Source: Lolium rigidum (taxonomy: Eukaryota > Streptophyta > Magnoliopsida > Poales > Poaceae). From it: DNA of 64,000 nucleotides. Position 1 is the stretch's first letter. Every line of letters starts with the position of its first letter. Below are positions 1 to 16,390 of this stretch, piece by piece. The stretch spans positions 31,955,047 to 32,019,046 of the forward strand of contig NC_061510.1 in NCBI RefSeq assembly GCF_022539505.1, in the 5' to 3' direction. The notes under the pieces were generated by a model. The model was not told the DNA's origin and made no database searches. It saw nothing but the letters and a program-made list of their open reading frames with translations. A program made the translations under genes and the position numbers.

Positions 1-120
1 AGGGCGTGCCACCTGACCTATATCTGGTCAGGAAGGTGTTGGATTGCTTCAATTAGTTTCCTGCATGGTAGACACGTAAACATTAAATGAGCCTCGATCG
101 GCTCTCAGGTTTACCCTGTG

Positions 121-141
121 AATCGGCTCAAAGAGCCGATT
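121..141. repeat. Perfect inverted repeat (9-bp arms, 3-nt loop)
   Basis: AATCGGCTC, loop AAA, GAGCCGATT. It is the first of three perfect short-loop hairpins within 600 bp. Confidence 0.85.
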
Positions 142-498
142 AACCCATGGTTCACAATGGATTTACAATAACATGGGTGTCCTGCTTTATCAATACCGAG
201 ATAAATCAATCTACGACAGTTTAGGGTTTTCACCGCTTAACCGGAACATCCTACACGTAGTTGAGCCTGGCAGATACGAAAGATAACAGAAAACTAACCC
301 AAAAAGAGGCCTAAAAACCAACACGGAGTTGATTCCCGGAACATCCCTTCTTGGATCGGCAAACCGTACCTTACGCACTACTGGATCGTTCAACCCGTTT
401 GCAAGGCCTAACCATGCAGATATCAAACTAATCCTTGAAGAACAAGGAACAACTATAACAGATCAAATCTACTAAATAAAGATGAAGCAGGATGCTGC

Positions 499-523
499 CC
501 TTACACCTAAGATAGGTGTAAGG
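499..523. repeat. Perfect inverted repeat (11-bp arms, 3-nt loop)
   Basis: Left arm CCTTACACCTA, loop AGA, right arm its exact reverse complement. Confidence 0.85.
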
Positions 524-670
524 ACAGCTAGATATTCAAGGGCAGCACAACTAAGCAAACATATCATAAAAAGCATCGATGCAAGCCCCAAAACACCTAC
601 GATAAACAATATTGCTCGCCATCAACAAGGCTTCAGTACGAGCAACACATAAACAACGAATAAACAGATA

Positions 671-701
671 CTGCCTAGATCGCAAGATGCGATCTAGGCA
701 G
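671..701. repeat. Perfect inverted repeat (14-bp arms, 3-nt loop)
   Basis: Left arm CTGCCTAGATCGCA, loop AGA, right arm its exact reverse complement. It is the longest of the three hairpins and the closest to the minus-strand TATA-like box. Confidence 0.9.
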
Positions 702-807
702 CATGACGCTTACCCGGAAGAAACCCTCGAAACAAGGGGTGGCGATGCGCCTGCATTGTGTTTGTTGTGAACGTGATCGTCCTCCTTTCTCAATAACCCT
801 AGATACA

Positions 808-815
808 TATTTATA
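808..815 (-). promoter_or_regulatory. TATA-like box (TATAAATA on minus strand)
   Basis: The plus strand reads TATTTATA. Transcription from it would run leftward through the three hairpins, as expected for an LTR promoter and leader. Inferred from motif and position only. Confidence 0.4.
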
Positions 816-2293
816 GTCCGTGAACTTTCTATCTTTGGAATAAACCTAACTGTGTACGAACCAACTCCATCTCTTAATTCTAAACTAAAATGCGATCTAC
901 CATAAGTACAGATACACGGGCAATCTAGCCCAAATCCTCGTACGAGGCCGATTCAGAAATACATTATGTGTATATCCTTCAAGCCCATCTCCATCGCGGC
1001 CCATCTTCTGATTTGGCCAAAATCTGGTGATAACACATAGATATAATTTGTGGGTATCACATCTGTAAACACAATGGCCCCTGCGAACCAAAGACATAGC
1101 ATATAATCTCTTGGTCCAACCATTATACCAGAAAGCACCGGGCTATGAACGATTATTAAGTAAAATGCACACCAAAGCACGTTGTTCTTGTTCCGAAATG
1201 GATCACTAAATGGCTATTGTACTCCCCTTGTTGTCACTAAGTTTCACGCGTAGACGTTGTTTACCATACATCTCACCTTGAACCTTGATCAATCCTCGGG
1301 GTCTTGGATACCTGAAGAGTCCTTGGATTGAGGTACGACACAATGATAAAAATACAAATCTGCTATGAAATTAGCGCGCAATATTCCCATGCAATTTGAT
1401 GCACATAATCGCTGCGAGGCCACTCATCAACCCGCAACCCGTGAAAACCACTCGCTCATAATAATAAGATCAAGAATATGAAACATTGCATAATTACTTT
1501 GATCAATACCAAATATCCTTACAAGGTTGCCAATCACCAGGAGATCTCAAAACAAGTTATGGATATGGCTAAGAGATGGGATGGAGATGATGAACTATGG
1601 TGGTGATGAAGTGGTGGATCTTTCTCGGGTGGTTTCTAATGCAATCTGAGAATGGTTTCTCTCTCTACAATGGCGGAAATTCTCGAAATATATAGACGTC
1701 TTCACGAAAGTTGGTATGTTTGATCCGGCAAAGACGGTGCCGAGTGGTACGGTGCCGAGTGGTACGGCTCGCGGTACGGGCAAGTCCTGCCCATACCGGT
1801 GTTCGTTAACACTTCTGCAATTCCCTCTTCGCCCCTAGTTAACTTGGGAGTATTGACAGCTCATGATTTTTTTTCTTATTTGCTCCAGATTTCGCCATAA
1901 AAATGTGATTTTCTGCATCACATAGTTTAGAACAAGAATTTGCACATCTTTGCAGTAATTAGTCATTAGTAACAAGGCTAGAGAGATAGTTTATCATTTA
2001 CTTGGCTTAATATGTGATTTAAACGCGAATAAAGATGGTTGTTTTCACCGACATCACCCATTTATGCGCATTACGTGTAGTCTAACAGAAAATATTTAAC
2101 CAAAAATAATTGAAATATGTGGTAAAATATATAGAATTCATATTTCAATTATGTATATCCAGTAGGACCAGCCTAATGAGTAATAAATAGCCCTGGGGTT
2201 CACAATAAATAGAAACCTATGCAGCCCCAAAGGGTCGTGGTCCGGACCGGAGAGGAGAGAGGAAAAGCACGCACGGAACTCTCCTCCCCTCTT

Positions 2294-2300
2294 TATATAA
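2294..2300 (+). promoter_or_regulatory. TATA box of the ABCC transporter gene
   Basis: TATATAA lies about 518 bp before the ATG. A start site near 2325-2335 would give a leader of roughly 480 nt, C-rich and CT-rich from 2380 on. The stretch 1831-2293 upstream is AT-rich and holds no other feature I can support. Confidence 0.6.
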
Positions 2301-2690
2301 GGGAGCGAGGCAGTGCACGACTCGTCATCGTCTCGTCCCGTCTGGCAGTGAAAATAGCAGGAACACACATCCAACATCCCTACCCTTCTTCTCCCCACCG
2401 CCGCCCATCCGTCCCCTCTCCACCTCCACCTACTCCTCACCGCATCTCCCCTCCCCCACCACGCGGCACCGCCGCATCGACACGCAGGGTTGCTGACCGC
2501 CACAGAGATCGGCGGCGACGAAGACCTCACCGCACACGTAGCGGCGCGCCCGACGAGAGCATTCATTACCCAGAGTTCCCTCCCTGCGTGCGTGCGTCTG
2601 CCGCCGCTGCATTCTGCCGGAATCCGCCAAATCTCTCCGACTACCGCCTCCGAGCGCCGCCAAAACCCTCCTTTGTACCCACCTCGCCCG

Positions 2691-2699
2691 ATGCCGTAA
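2691..2699 (+). other. Minimal upstream ORF (Met-Pro-stop)
   Basis: ATG CCG TAA in the predicted leader, the first ATG after the TATA box. A minimal uORF of this kind can lower initiation at the downstream start; the effect here is inferred. Confidence 0.5.
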
Positions 2700-2811
2700 T
2701 CCGCCGCCCACTGCCCCAGACCTCGGCCGCACACCCCTGCCCTGCCCTGCCCTCAATGCCTTTTAAACCCCTCGCCGCCCCCCTCCTGATCCCCTCCTCC
2801 TCCTCCTCCCA

Positions 2812-8951
<6,140 letters not shown>

Positions 8952-9135
8952 AGAGAGGCTTAGCTTAAATCCCCACCAAGAACAGAGGCTGGGAGGTGGC
9001 AAAGTAGCAGAATCTGCCAGCCTACTTACACCATAGAAGCAAGTAGCAGCACCATAGGGGCGACGTGAGACAGGAGGAGAGGGCAGATATATGAAAGGGA
9101 AAGAACGCCGGGCGTTCCCTGACCTGAATAACAAC

Positions 9136-9425
9136 TATACGAGGGAACACAGCCGGCAAAACCACGGGAGGAGTTGGTGGAATTAACCCAAGCTGTGATG
9201 CTTGTGTATGTATAACACTTGACTGCTTCTCCCTTTGCATAATGGGAAAAAAAAGGAAGTGAACAACATGATTAATAAAAGGGGAAAGTTTTGTTCTCTT
9301 CTTCAGATTTGTAGTGCATGATCTCCAATGCCCATCTCTATGTTACGCGTAAAAGTATTCTGGTTCTTGGCTTGAAAATGTGACACGGTGATATATGTGG
9401 GTCTGCTTGGTTCAGTGGCCTATGG
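9136..9425 (+). repeat. Direct repeat copy A (ABCC 3' flank)
   Basis: Shares ordered blocks with copy B (15446-16232): TATACGAGG.GAACAC, AAATTAACCCAAGCT or its near match, TGTATAA.CACT with TGCTTCTCCC, GAGGAAGTGAA or its near match, ATGCCCATCT, and GGTTCTT.GCTTG. Same order and orientation, moderate divergence. Confidence 0.75.
9274..9279 (+). terminator. Candidate poly(A) signal of the ABCC gene
   Basis: AATAAA, 323 nt after the stop codon, in an A-rich context. Confidence 0.45.
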
Positions 9426-9769
9426 CAGTCAGATCACTGTGAAGTGGAACACGTCGTCGAATCAGGCAAGCAACCTTTACAGTTCTCATTGATTTATGTG
9501 ACACGGTTTTAACAACGCACGATAGTACGATGCAATTGTCGGATTATACACATATATAAATATATACTGCAGCAAAAGCACACGTTCTAGCTTTGTTCTC
9601 CATCTCGCTCGACAGACACCAAAGCAACCCCATACGGAGGGGCAAAAGAAGCTACGTAGCTGTGGCAGTCTCAACAACAACCGTTGTACATAATACCCGT
9701 CGTTCCCTTGACTTCTGATGCACTAGAAGAATAAAGTAGTCCTCCACTCCTGTACAGGTTATCATGGAT

Positions 9770-12700
9770 CTAGGAGTCGATGATCCCCGATATCATCTTC
9801 TTTATCTGGTAAAAAACAACGGCGTATTATGTAAAATGGCTGCTTCTTTTTTACCAAATTATCAGCTGAACACACCTTGTTGTATCATGGTGTCTTGCTA
9901 AAAGTATCAAATGGAATGTATATTATACGGCGGATATAAATGTAGCATGTTCGATGAGATAATGATGGTGTGAAATATCTGACAAAGTACACTCATTTGT
10001 CAAAGTACTAGTAAAACTGGAAGCATATCATTACTGAAAAGACAATGTAAAGCATGATTCTCCGATACCTCTTTTTTATCCATTCGAAGGATATCCTTGA
10101 GATCATCTATCTGTGAAAGCAAAATAACAGGAGCAGATTAAGTCGATCATATTGTTGGCTCATAGTTTCAGAACTTTATATCAAAAGCTACAACCTACCT
10201 CTTTAAATGGCTCCAGTGATTTTTCACGGAGCTCAATTATGTAATTTGCTCTTTTTTCTCCAATCCCCTACACATTCACAGCCAGTTAGTAGGAAGAAAA
10301 CACAATATATGGGTTAGCAGTTATCAGGACCCGGAGCACACCTTCAAGCTTTTTAGTTCCTCCCTGCGAATGGATAGAGACATGAATTAGATAAGCAGAA
10401 ACAGTGCCAAATAATTCGTAAGTTTGGATTGTACTCACTTATTAGCACTGTTCAGGAAAGTCAAACACTCTTGAACTACGGAATTCTGTGTTGAAAACAA
10501 ATAAGGTTAGGGGTCATGAAGAAAGCAATGTACAGAAGTTATATATATGCCAAGGATGCGGCAGCAAGTTATGAACATGTAACCTTGATCCCAACGCTGC
10601 GAGCTTTAAATGAGTTATTACTTGGCTCTTCTGCATGCTCAAATTTCAGGTGCGTCGCAGGAGTTTTTGGTTCAGGTACATCCATGTTGATCGGCTGCAC
10701 ATATTCCATGCCTTCTCTTTGTGGCGTTTCCATGCCTACTTTTTGTGGTGTTTCCATTATCTTTTGTGTTGTTATGCTCACTGGACGAGTGCTAAGAAGC
10801 TTCAGTGAGTTTGATATTTCTCTCAGACGGTCACTAAGCTTTGGAGATTGTTTCTTAGCATCGACAAGGACATCTGGCAGTGATGATTAACTGTCAACTA
10901 AGAGCACAATGGGAAACTTACCAAAAAAAAATTACTAAGAGTTGCGTTTACCAGGTACACTAGAAGAGCAGGTGTCACCGGAGTCAGTATGTGAACTCAA
11001 TGCATGCAAAACTGACGACGAATAGTCCTGAATATAGAGAAAAGGAAGATGCTTGTTTATGATATACAGAACTACTAAAACAAAACAAAGAACAGCTCTC
11101 CTGTTTTTTTGCACAGGGTTATGTACCTCTTCCTCCATACTACTTATGACCACCTTTTGTGTTTCAGCTGATACAGTATCTAAAGTACTGCTTGTTTCAT
11201 CAAATCCCTGCACATTGCGTCCAACATATTGCAATCAGTATTCATATGGTAATCATATACCAAGTGGCTACACTACCAAAAAGAAACCAAAGTACCACAT
11301 TTCTTGATGGAGCATGGATCTCCACGCCTCGTGATGATTGTACATCTTCCTCCATACTACTTAAGACCACCTTTTGTGTTTCAGATGATACAGTATCTAA
11401 AGTATAGCTTGTTTCATCAAATCCCTGCATATTGCGTCCAACATATTGCAATCAGCATTCATAAGGTCATCATATACCTAATGACTACACTACCAAAAAG
11501 AAACCAAAGTACCACATTTGTTGATTAAACTTGTATTTCCGCGCATACCTCTTCCCCCATACTACTTGAGACCACCTTTTGTGTTCCAGATGATACAATA
11601 TCGTGTTTCTCCCTCCTTCTATGAACATAAGCCAGGGTCCTTCCCTTGGTCTCGTTGTTTTTAGATGATACAGTATCTAAAGTATCACTTGTTTTATCAA
11701 ATTCCTGCATATTGCGTCCAACATATTGCAATCATTATTCATACGGGCATCATATACCTAGTGATACTACACAGTCAAAAAGAAATCATACCACATCTGT
11801 TGATGGAGCATGGACTTCCATGTCTCGTGATGATTGTACCTCCTGCAGAATGATGCAGTAGAAACAGTTTAAATAAAGTAACTAATAACCAATCATGCAC
11901 AAGCACATGTGGATACTAACCTTGACTTCTACTGCAGCTGGTGCAACGACTATCTCATCTTCCTACAAAGTTCATAGAGTGGAATTGATTAGTTAAAAAC
12001 ATGATAATAGTAACTTCAGCACCTTCATGCAATATTGCAACAAGTGATTAATTAATATGTTTAGTTATTTACCTTTGACGAATTGGTGCTCGGACATAAC
12101 AAGGTTCTGTACAACAACAACCAAAAAACAAGTTATTTGCATAAGACAAGAGCCTGGATAAGATTTTTTCTGGAGTTAATGGACTATGTCGTACCTTCTA
12201 CTAATTGTAGATTTAGCATCCTTTTGCTTCATTCTGGAAGTAGAGAGCGAGCTTTCCGCTTTCTTTGCTGAGCGCACAATTGGTTGAGACCTTTCATGAA
12301 ATAATAAAAATTACACAATTTTAGTCAAGGCCCAAGCTTGAATTAGTTACCAGCTTTTTGTGGGTTCAATGAGGTGGTACCTTCCACTGATTGTGGGTTT
12401 AGCATCCTTTTGCTTCATTTTGATTGGAGTAGAGACAGGCTTTCCGCTTTCTTTGCTGGGTACACGATTGGCTGAGAGCTTCTACCAAAATAAATAAAAA
12501 TTACACAATTTTAGTCAAGTCTCAAGCTTAAATCAATTCCCAGCCTTTTGTGGGTTTCAGAAGTGGCACCTTTCACCCATTGTGGGTTTAGCATCCTTTT
12601 GCTTCGTTTTGATTGGAGTAGAGAACAAGCTCTCAGATTTTTTTGCTGAATGCATGATTGGTTGAGACCTTGTAAGAAAAAAAAAATTAACACATTGTTA

Positions 12701-14990
12701 GTCGAAGTTCCTAGCTCAAATCTGCTACCAGCTGGATTAGAATGCAACCTCTTATTGGCAATAGGAGTTTGACATGCTTTTGCTGCGCTGTTATTCCATT
12801 GGGGTCGATCTTGCTTCTCTGCTACAGGATTTGGTTGGTGTATAGAAGTAAGGATTGGCCTTGAGGAGTTTTTGGCATTTGCAGATAAGTTAAAATTTTC
12901 CTTTATGGAACTTCTAACACTCATGGATCTGCGGTATTGTTCATTGGACACTTGACTCGAGCGAGCAGCCAAGCTAAGAGTAGAAACTGTATCTTGACAG
13001 GAAATTTCATCCTGCATTGACCACGATGAGATAAAAACAGATTAAAATTGGATTGTTATAGGTGTGATGCACGAATTCCAAAAGGAGCACACAGCAAATA
13101 GTCACCGTAATGGTGGCTGAACATATGATGTACTGCATGTTCTGTTTACTACTAGCAAGTAGCAACTAAAGAATTGATCAGAACTAAATTATGCCACGGA
13201 CACCCGTCTTAATAAAAAAGAGTACATATATTCCACTATTTGAGAAACACAACAATTGGCCAAGAAGGTACTGTTACAAATTATCATGCCAAGCTTTATT
13301 ATTTTAGGAACATTAAAACTTCGCAAGACATACATATTTAGTCATGCAAGGTTCTTAATAAACGAATAAGTGCTGCAATCTAGTGTTCAGTTAACCTATT
13401 TATCAAACTCATGTTAGCTTCAAAGGAGTTCTTACAAATAGTTAAAACCTGCATTATAGGACTAAGGGACTTTCCACTATTCAAGCATCATTATTTCCTT
13501 TGGCACAAATTAAATTCATACAAGGTGAAGTTGCTAAGTGGCTTACCAAGCAGGCGATCAGCACAGCCCCACTCGTCTTGCATAAAGAATCTTGCAAGAT
13601 ACGAGTAACTTTGCTCTCCCTATAAGGTAGGAAGCTCTGGTTGCTATTCAGTGCTTGCACGACATTCATCAAGGCATACATAGACTTGCTACTGTTTGAT
13701 AGAGCGGCCACTCCACCATTATTCTTCTTCTTGGGGTCTACATAGCCTGATGCAAGGACCAAACAATGTTACATACTATGTGAACGAGGCAATCAGGTGC
13801 AGGCATGAGAAGAAACAACAAACCTGTCAAGTTGAGAAAGTTCATCTTAGCTATAGCACATTCTGTGCCTCCCTGATCAAGCCTAGAGATGTGAATAATC
13901 AGCCCTTGGTGCCCCCTAGTGTGTAGCTGGGTGGAACCTTTAGTGGACTGCCTATTCTGATGGTTGCTGTCGAAGCAGCTCAAGTGTGCAAAATCCTCAA
14001 CTGACTTCACATTAAGCTGCGAAGGGAAGGACTCGGTTAAAATGAGATGGTTATCAGGGATGCAAACCAGTTGGGTGTGAGGCATCCATAGACGTAATAT
14101 AAGTCTAATTTCCATTGTCTAATCCTATTTTCTGGTCGAGCAGAGTATGAGAGTAGCAAGTATATTCGTACCTTGGTGAGGCCCTTGAGATGAGTTCTCC
14201 TCTGTGCATCCTCAAGTATGAGAACCTCTTGGTCCTTGGGCTCCAACAAATCAAAGATCTGGGTGTCCTGGACCACCTGGTAAGATGAGACCTTGACCAC
14301 CGCCCCACTGATGGTTTTGGAGAGGTCGAGGATTTCCTCCATCGCCATGGTGACCAAGCCTGGTTGATCCTGTGACCCCTGAGAGTAGTTTTGTTGGGAG
14401 TAGAATGAGTTGGTGCAAACATCCATTGTACTATATGAAACGAAATTGTAACACTACTGACGGAGGAGCATTACCACAAAGAGGTGATCTTTGGCGCTGC
14501 CGGCGCCGCACGCGACGACGCAGGCGTTGGTTCCGCTGGTCTGGAACAGATGATGAATGAGGGGCTTGACCTCGTTGAGGAAGACGTGGTGATTGGTCTC
14601 GTCTTGGTGGTAGCACCAATCGAGCTTGTGCTCTTCCTTGCGCGTGTTGGGGGTTCTTCTGCAAGGGATTCGAAATGAATTGAGACCTAATTATAGGATT
14701 CGGCGGAACGAATTGCGGCGGGTTGGTGGTAAGGATAAAATTCGACGACTTTACCCTTGTGAGGAAGAAGAGGAAGACGACGGAGCTGCTGCGGCGGTGA
14801 AGGCGAGGAGCGCGGCGGCGTCGGTGGAACTAGGGTGCCCGCCGCCACGCGTGGCGGAGACCCGGAACGAATTGGCAGATGATGCTGTCGTTGATGTGGG
14901 AGCAGCAGGATCGGAAGCAGCAGGGGGGCAGATCCTGGCGACGACCCTGACGCCGCCTCCGACGACGATTCCCGCCGCCGCCGCCTCCAT
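9770..14990 (-). CDS. Kinesin-10-like protein with degenerate motor and HhH tail
   Basis: Chromatin-associated kinesin-10 relative (KIF22/Kid type). Exons in coding order: 14990-14755, 14658-14475, 14378-14172, 14016-13824, 13746-13547, 13011-12749, 12668-12570, (12478-12381), 12290-12195, 12106-12073, 11962-11921, 11842-11792, 11704-11549, 11424-11296, 11207-11127, 11027-10952, 10873-10584, 10485-10439, 10363-10342, 10267-10199, 10110-10069, 9805-9770. Skipping the bracketed exon gives 850 residues with every phase consistent. N-terminal VRVVARICP and FLPYRESKVTRILQDSL mark the kinesin fold (about 1-340). The P-loop is replaced by CGAGSAKD, switch I by STKGSTQLH and the DLAGSE motif by NLTGYV, so ATPase activity is unlikely. 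The C-terminus (about 795-839) has a helix-hairpin-helix, LKGIGEKRANYI. The bracketed exon is 98 nt where its paralogue is 99; including it would truncate the protein. The 263-nt exon's donor (GTTGCA) is weak and was chosen by phase. Could be a decaying gene. Confidence 0.8.
11204..11842 (-). repeat. Tandemly duplicated exons in the kinesin-like gene (set 1)
   Basis: Exons 13, 14 and 15 (11704-11549, 11424-11296, 11207-11127) begin with near-identical coding sequence (motif [EG]FD[EK]TS..LDTVS) and share the preceding intron end (ATTGCAATATGTTGGACGCA). The tail of exon 14 also resembles exon 12. This indicates repeated duplication of an exon with its flanking intron. All copies stay in phase. 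Confidence 0.85.
12195..12668 (-). repeat. Tandemly duplicated exons in the kinesin-like gene (set 2)
   Basis: Three similar exons (12668-12570, 12478-12381, 12290-12195) each encode an SQPI....AKK.ES repeat ending in a KQKDAK motif. The outer two are 99 and 96 nt and in frame. The middle one is 98 nt because of a single-base deletion near 12440 and would shift frame to a stop (TGA) if included. All three have matching phase, so skipping the middle one keeps the frame. Confidence 0.85.
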
Positions 14991-15299
14991 TAAATCCACT
15001 CACGACCAACCACCACCACCAGTACTAGTAGTAGCTGCCCAACGAGCGCCTTCGGAGAGAGAGATAGAGAGCTCGGACTGGAATCGAATGGGGAATTTTG
15101 TAGAGAGAGAGAGAGCCGTTGAGAGAAGAGAGAGAGATTCGAAATTGTTGTAGCAGTGTGGGGAGCAGAGGGTGTGTAGTGTGTAGTGTATCCTACTGGG
15201 GAAGATGGAGCGCGTTCAGGTTGCCCTCCCGTCAGTGGGCTGCCGCCCTTCGTGTCCAGCCCGGCCCACCAAAGACACCACAACTGTTTTGTAATTTTA

Positions 15300-15420
15300 A
15301 AAAATATTACTTTCCAAAAAAAGATGCTCAAATTTGTCTAGATACATATAACCATATTTTTAGTATGTATATCCGTATCTAAAAAAATTAAGCAGCTTAT
15401 TTTGGAATAGAGAGAGTACC
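15300..15420. mobile_element. Degenerate Stowaway-like MITE
   Basis: The interior contains TTTGTCTAGATACAT and TATCCGTATCTA, and the right end reads TATTTTGGAATAGAGAGAGTA. This resembles the common grass Stowaway (Tc1/Mariner) MITE consensus ending in GGAACGGAGGGAGTA. The left terminus is poorly kept and no TA duplication could be confirmed. Confidence 0.55.
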
Positions 15421-15445
15421 TTTTATAAGGATGCGTACACAGATT

Positions 15446-16232
15446 CTATACGAGGAACACGGTCGGAAAATACCATACCCTAAAAAAGTAGGCAAATACC
15501 ATGGGAGAAATTAACCCAAGCTCTCATGCCTATGAGTGGAAACTGATTAGATAGTGTCCTTTTCATAGCCGTTTTCATATTTTAAAAACAAATATGGATA
15601 CGAAAATGGTTGTCGCTGAATATGAATGTGGAACGGATGTTACTCAAATACGAATACAGATTGGATGTTTCTATTAATTCAAAATCGATACGAATAACGA
15701 AATAATAGACTCGTATCATGTAGTGAGTCAACTATATAACAATATAATACATAATAGTTTCAAGTTTAATCATAGAAAAAATACATTTGATGACTTTGTT
15801 ACTAGTATTTTTGGTTGAATAATTGACATATCAGGATATAATTACTAATAAAGGCTAACATAATTTTATTCGGATACGGATATATCCATTTCTATATTCA
15901 CATTTTGTTAAGAATCCAATGCCACAATTGTTTTGTGTATTTGTAAAACGGATCTAGATATACCATGTCCATTTTCATGTTTGTCAAATAATTCGGATTA
16001 TCCGCTAATAGTTCCCCCCCTACATATGTATATGTATAAACACTGTGTACTGCTTCTCCCTTTTGCTAATGGAGAAAGAGGAAGTGAATAAAATGGGATT
16101 TTTAAATTTTTTCCTAGCGACAGATTAAAGTGCTTGAGCTCACTATGCCCATCTAAATGTTTCAAGTTGAATTGTTCCGGTTCTTAGCTTGCAAATGTGT
16201 CCCATAAATACAGGTTCTGCTCGTTTCAGCAG
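15446..16232 (+). repeat. Direct repeat copy B with an internal insertion
   Basis: Matches copy A (9136-9425) over 15446-15536 and 16022-16232. The 485 bp between (15537-16021) have no counterpart in copy A. It abuts the 3' side of the VPS62-like gene, so the kinesin-like gene sits between two copies. Confidence 0.7.
15537..16021. other. AT-rich insertion within repeat copy B
   Basis: About 485 bp, rich in GAATACGAATA/GGATACGGATAT-like words and absent from copy A at the equivalent point, so probably an inserted non-coding element. No terminal repeats or target-site duplication could be defined. Confidence 0.4.
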
Positions 16233-16390
16233 TTCCCCACTTCCAGTTCAACTTCCAAGTTCTGCTTGGCCAAGTATATTGTGATATATTAGTAAAAAAT
16301 GACTGGCACGGAAGAAATTCTTCAGCAAAGTACAATCTCCTCACCATATATACAATGTATACATTATACATAAATTTAAGGCGATACAAC

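Larger units (their letters stand above)
1..1830 (-). mobile_element. Probable LTR-retrotransposon remnant, minus orientation
   Basis: No credible gene is present. On the minus strand a TATA-like box (808-815) is followed downstream by three perfect short-loop hairpins, and a second minus-strand TATA-like site lies near 1686-1693. Promoter plus structured leader fits the U3/R/U5 and leader of a Gypsy-type LTR element, but I found no LTR pair, PBS, PPT or target-site duplication, and the element may continue outside the window. A short tandem motif (CGGTGCCGAGTGGTA, about 1736-1765) is also present. Family not identified. Confidence 0.45.
8952..9769. other. 3' flanks of two convergent genes
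   Basis: Holds the 3' UTR and poly(A) region of the ABCC gene (plus) and of the kinesin-like gene (minus). No separate gene is visible. Part of it (9136-9425) is repeated at 15446-16232. Confidence 0.7.

Noticed and set aside
1595..1783. 62-codon minus-strand ORF
   Set aside because: Located in probable LTR leader DNA with a small tandem repeat; no domain.
12511..13017. Independent 168-residue gene
   Set aside because: Kinesin exon 6 read through an intron. The donor at 12748 (GTTGCA) restores the phase of the following exons, whereas CTG|GTAGCA at 12728 would not.
14997..14999. Upstream start for the kinesin-like gene
   Set aside because: The codon is GTG; the first ATG in frame is at 14990.
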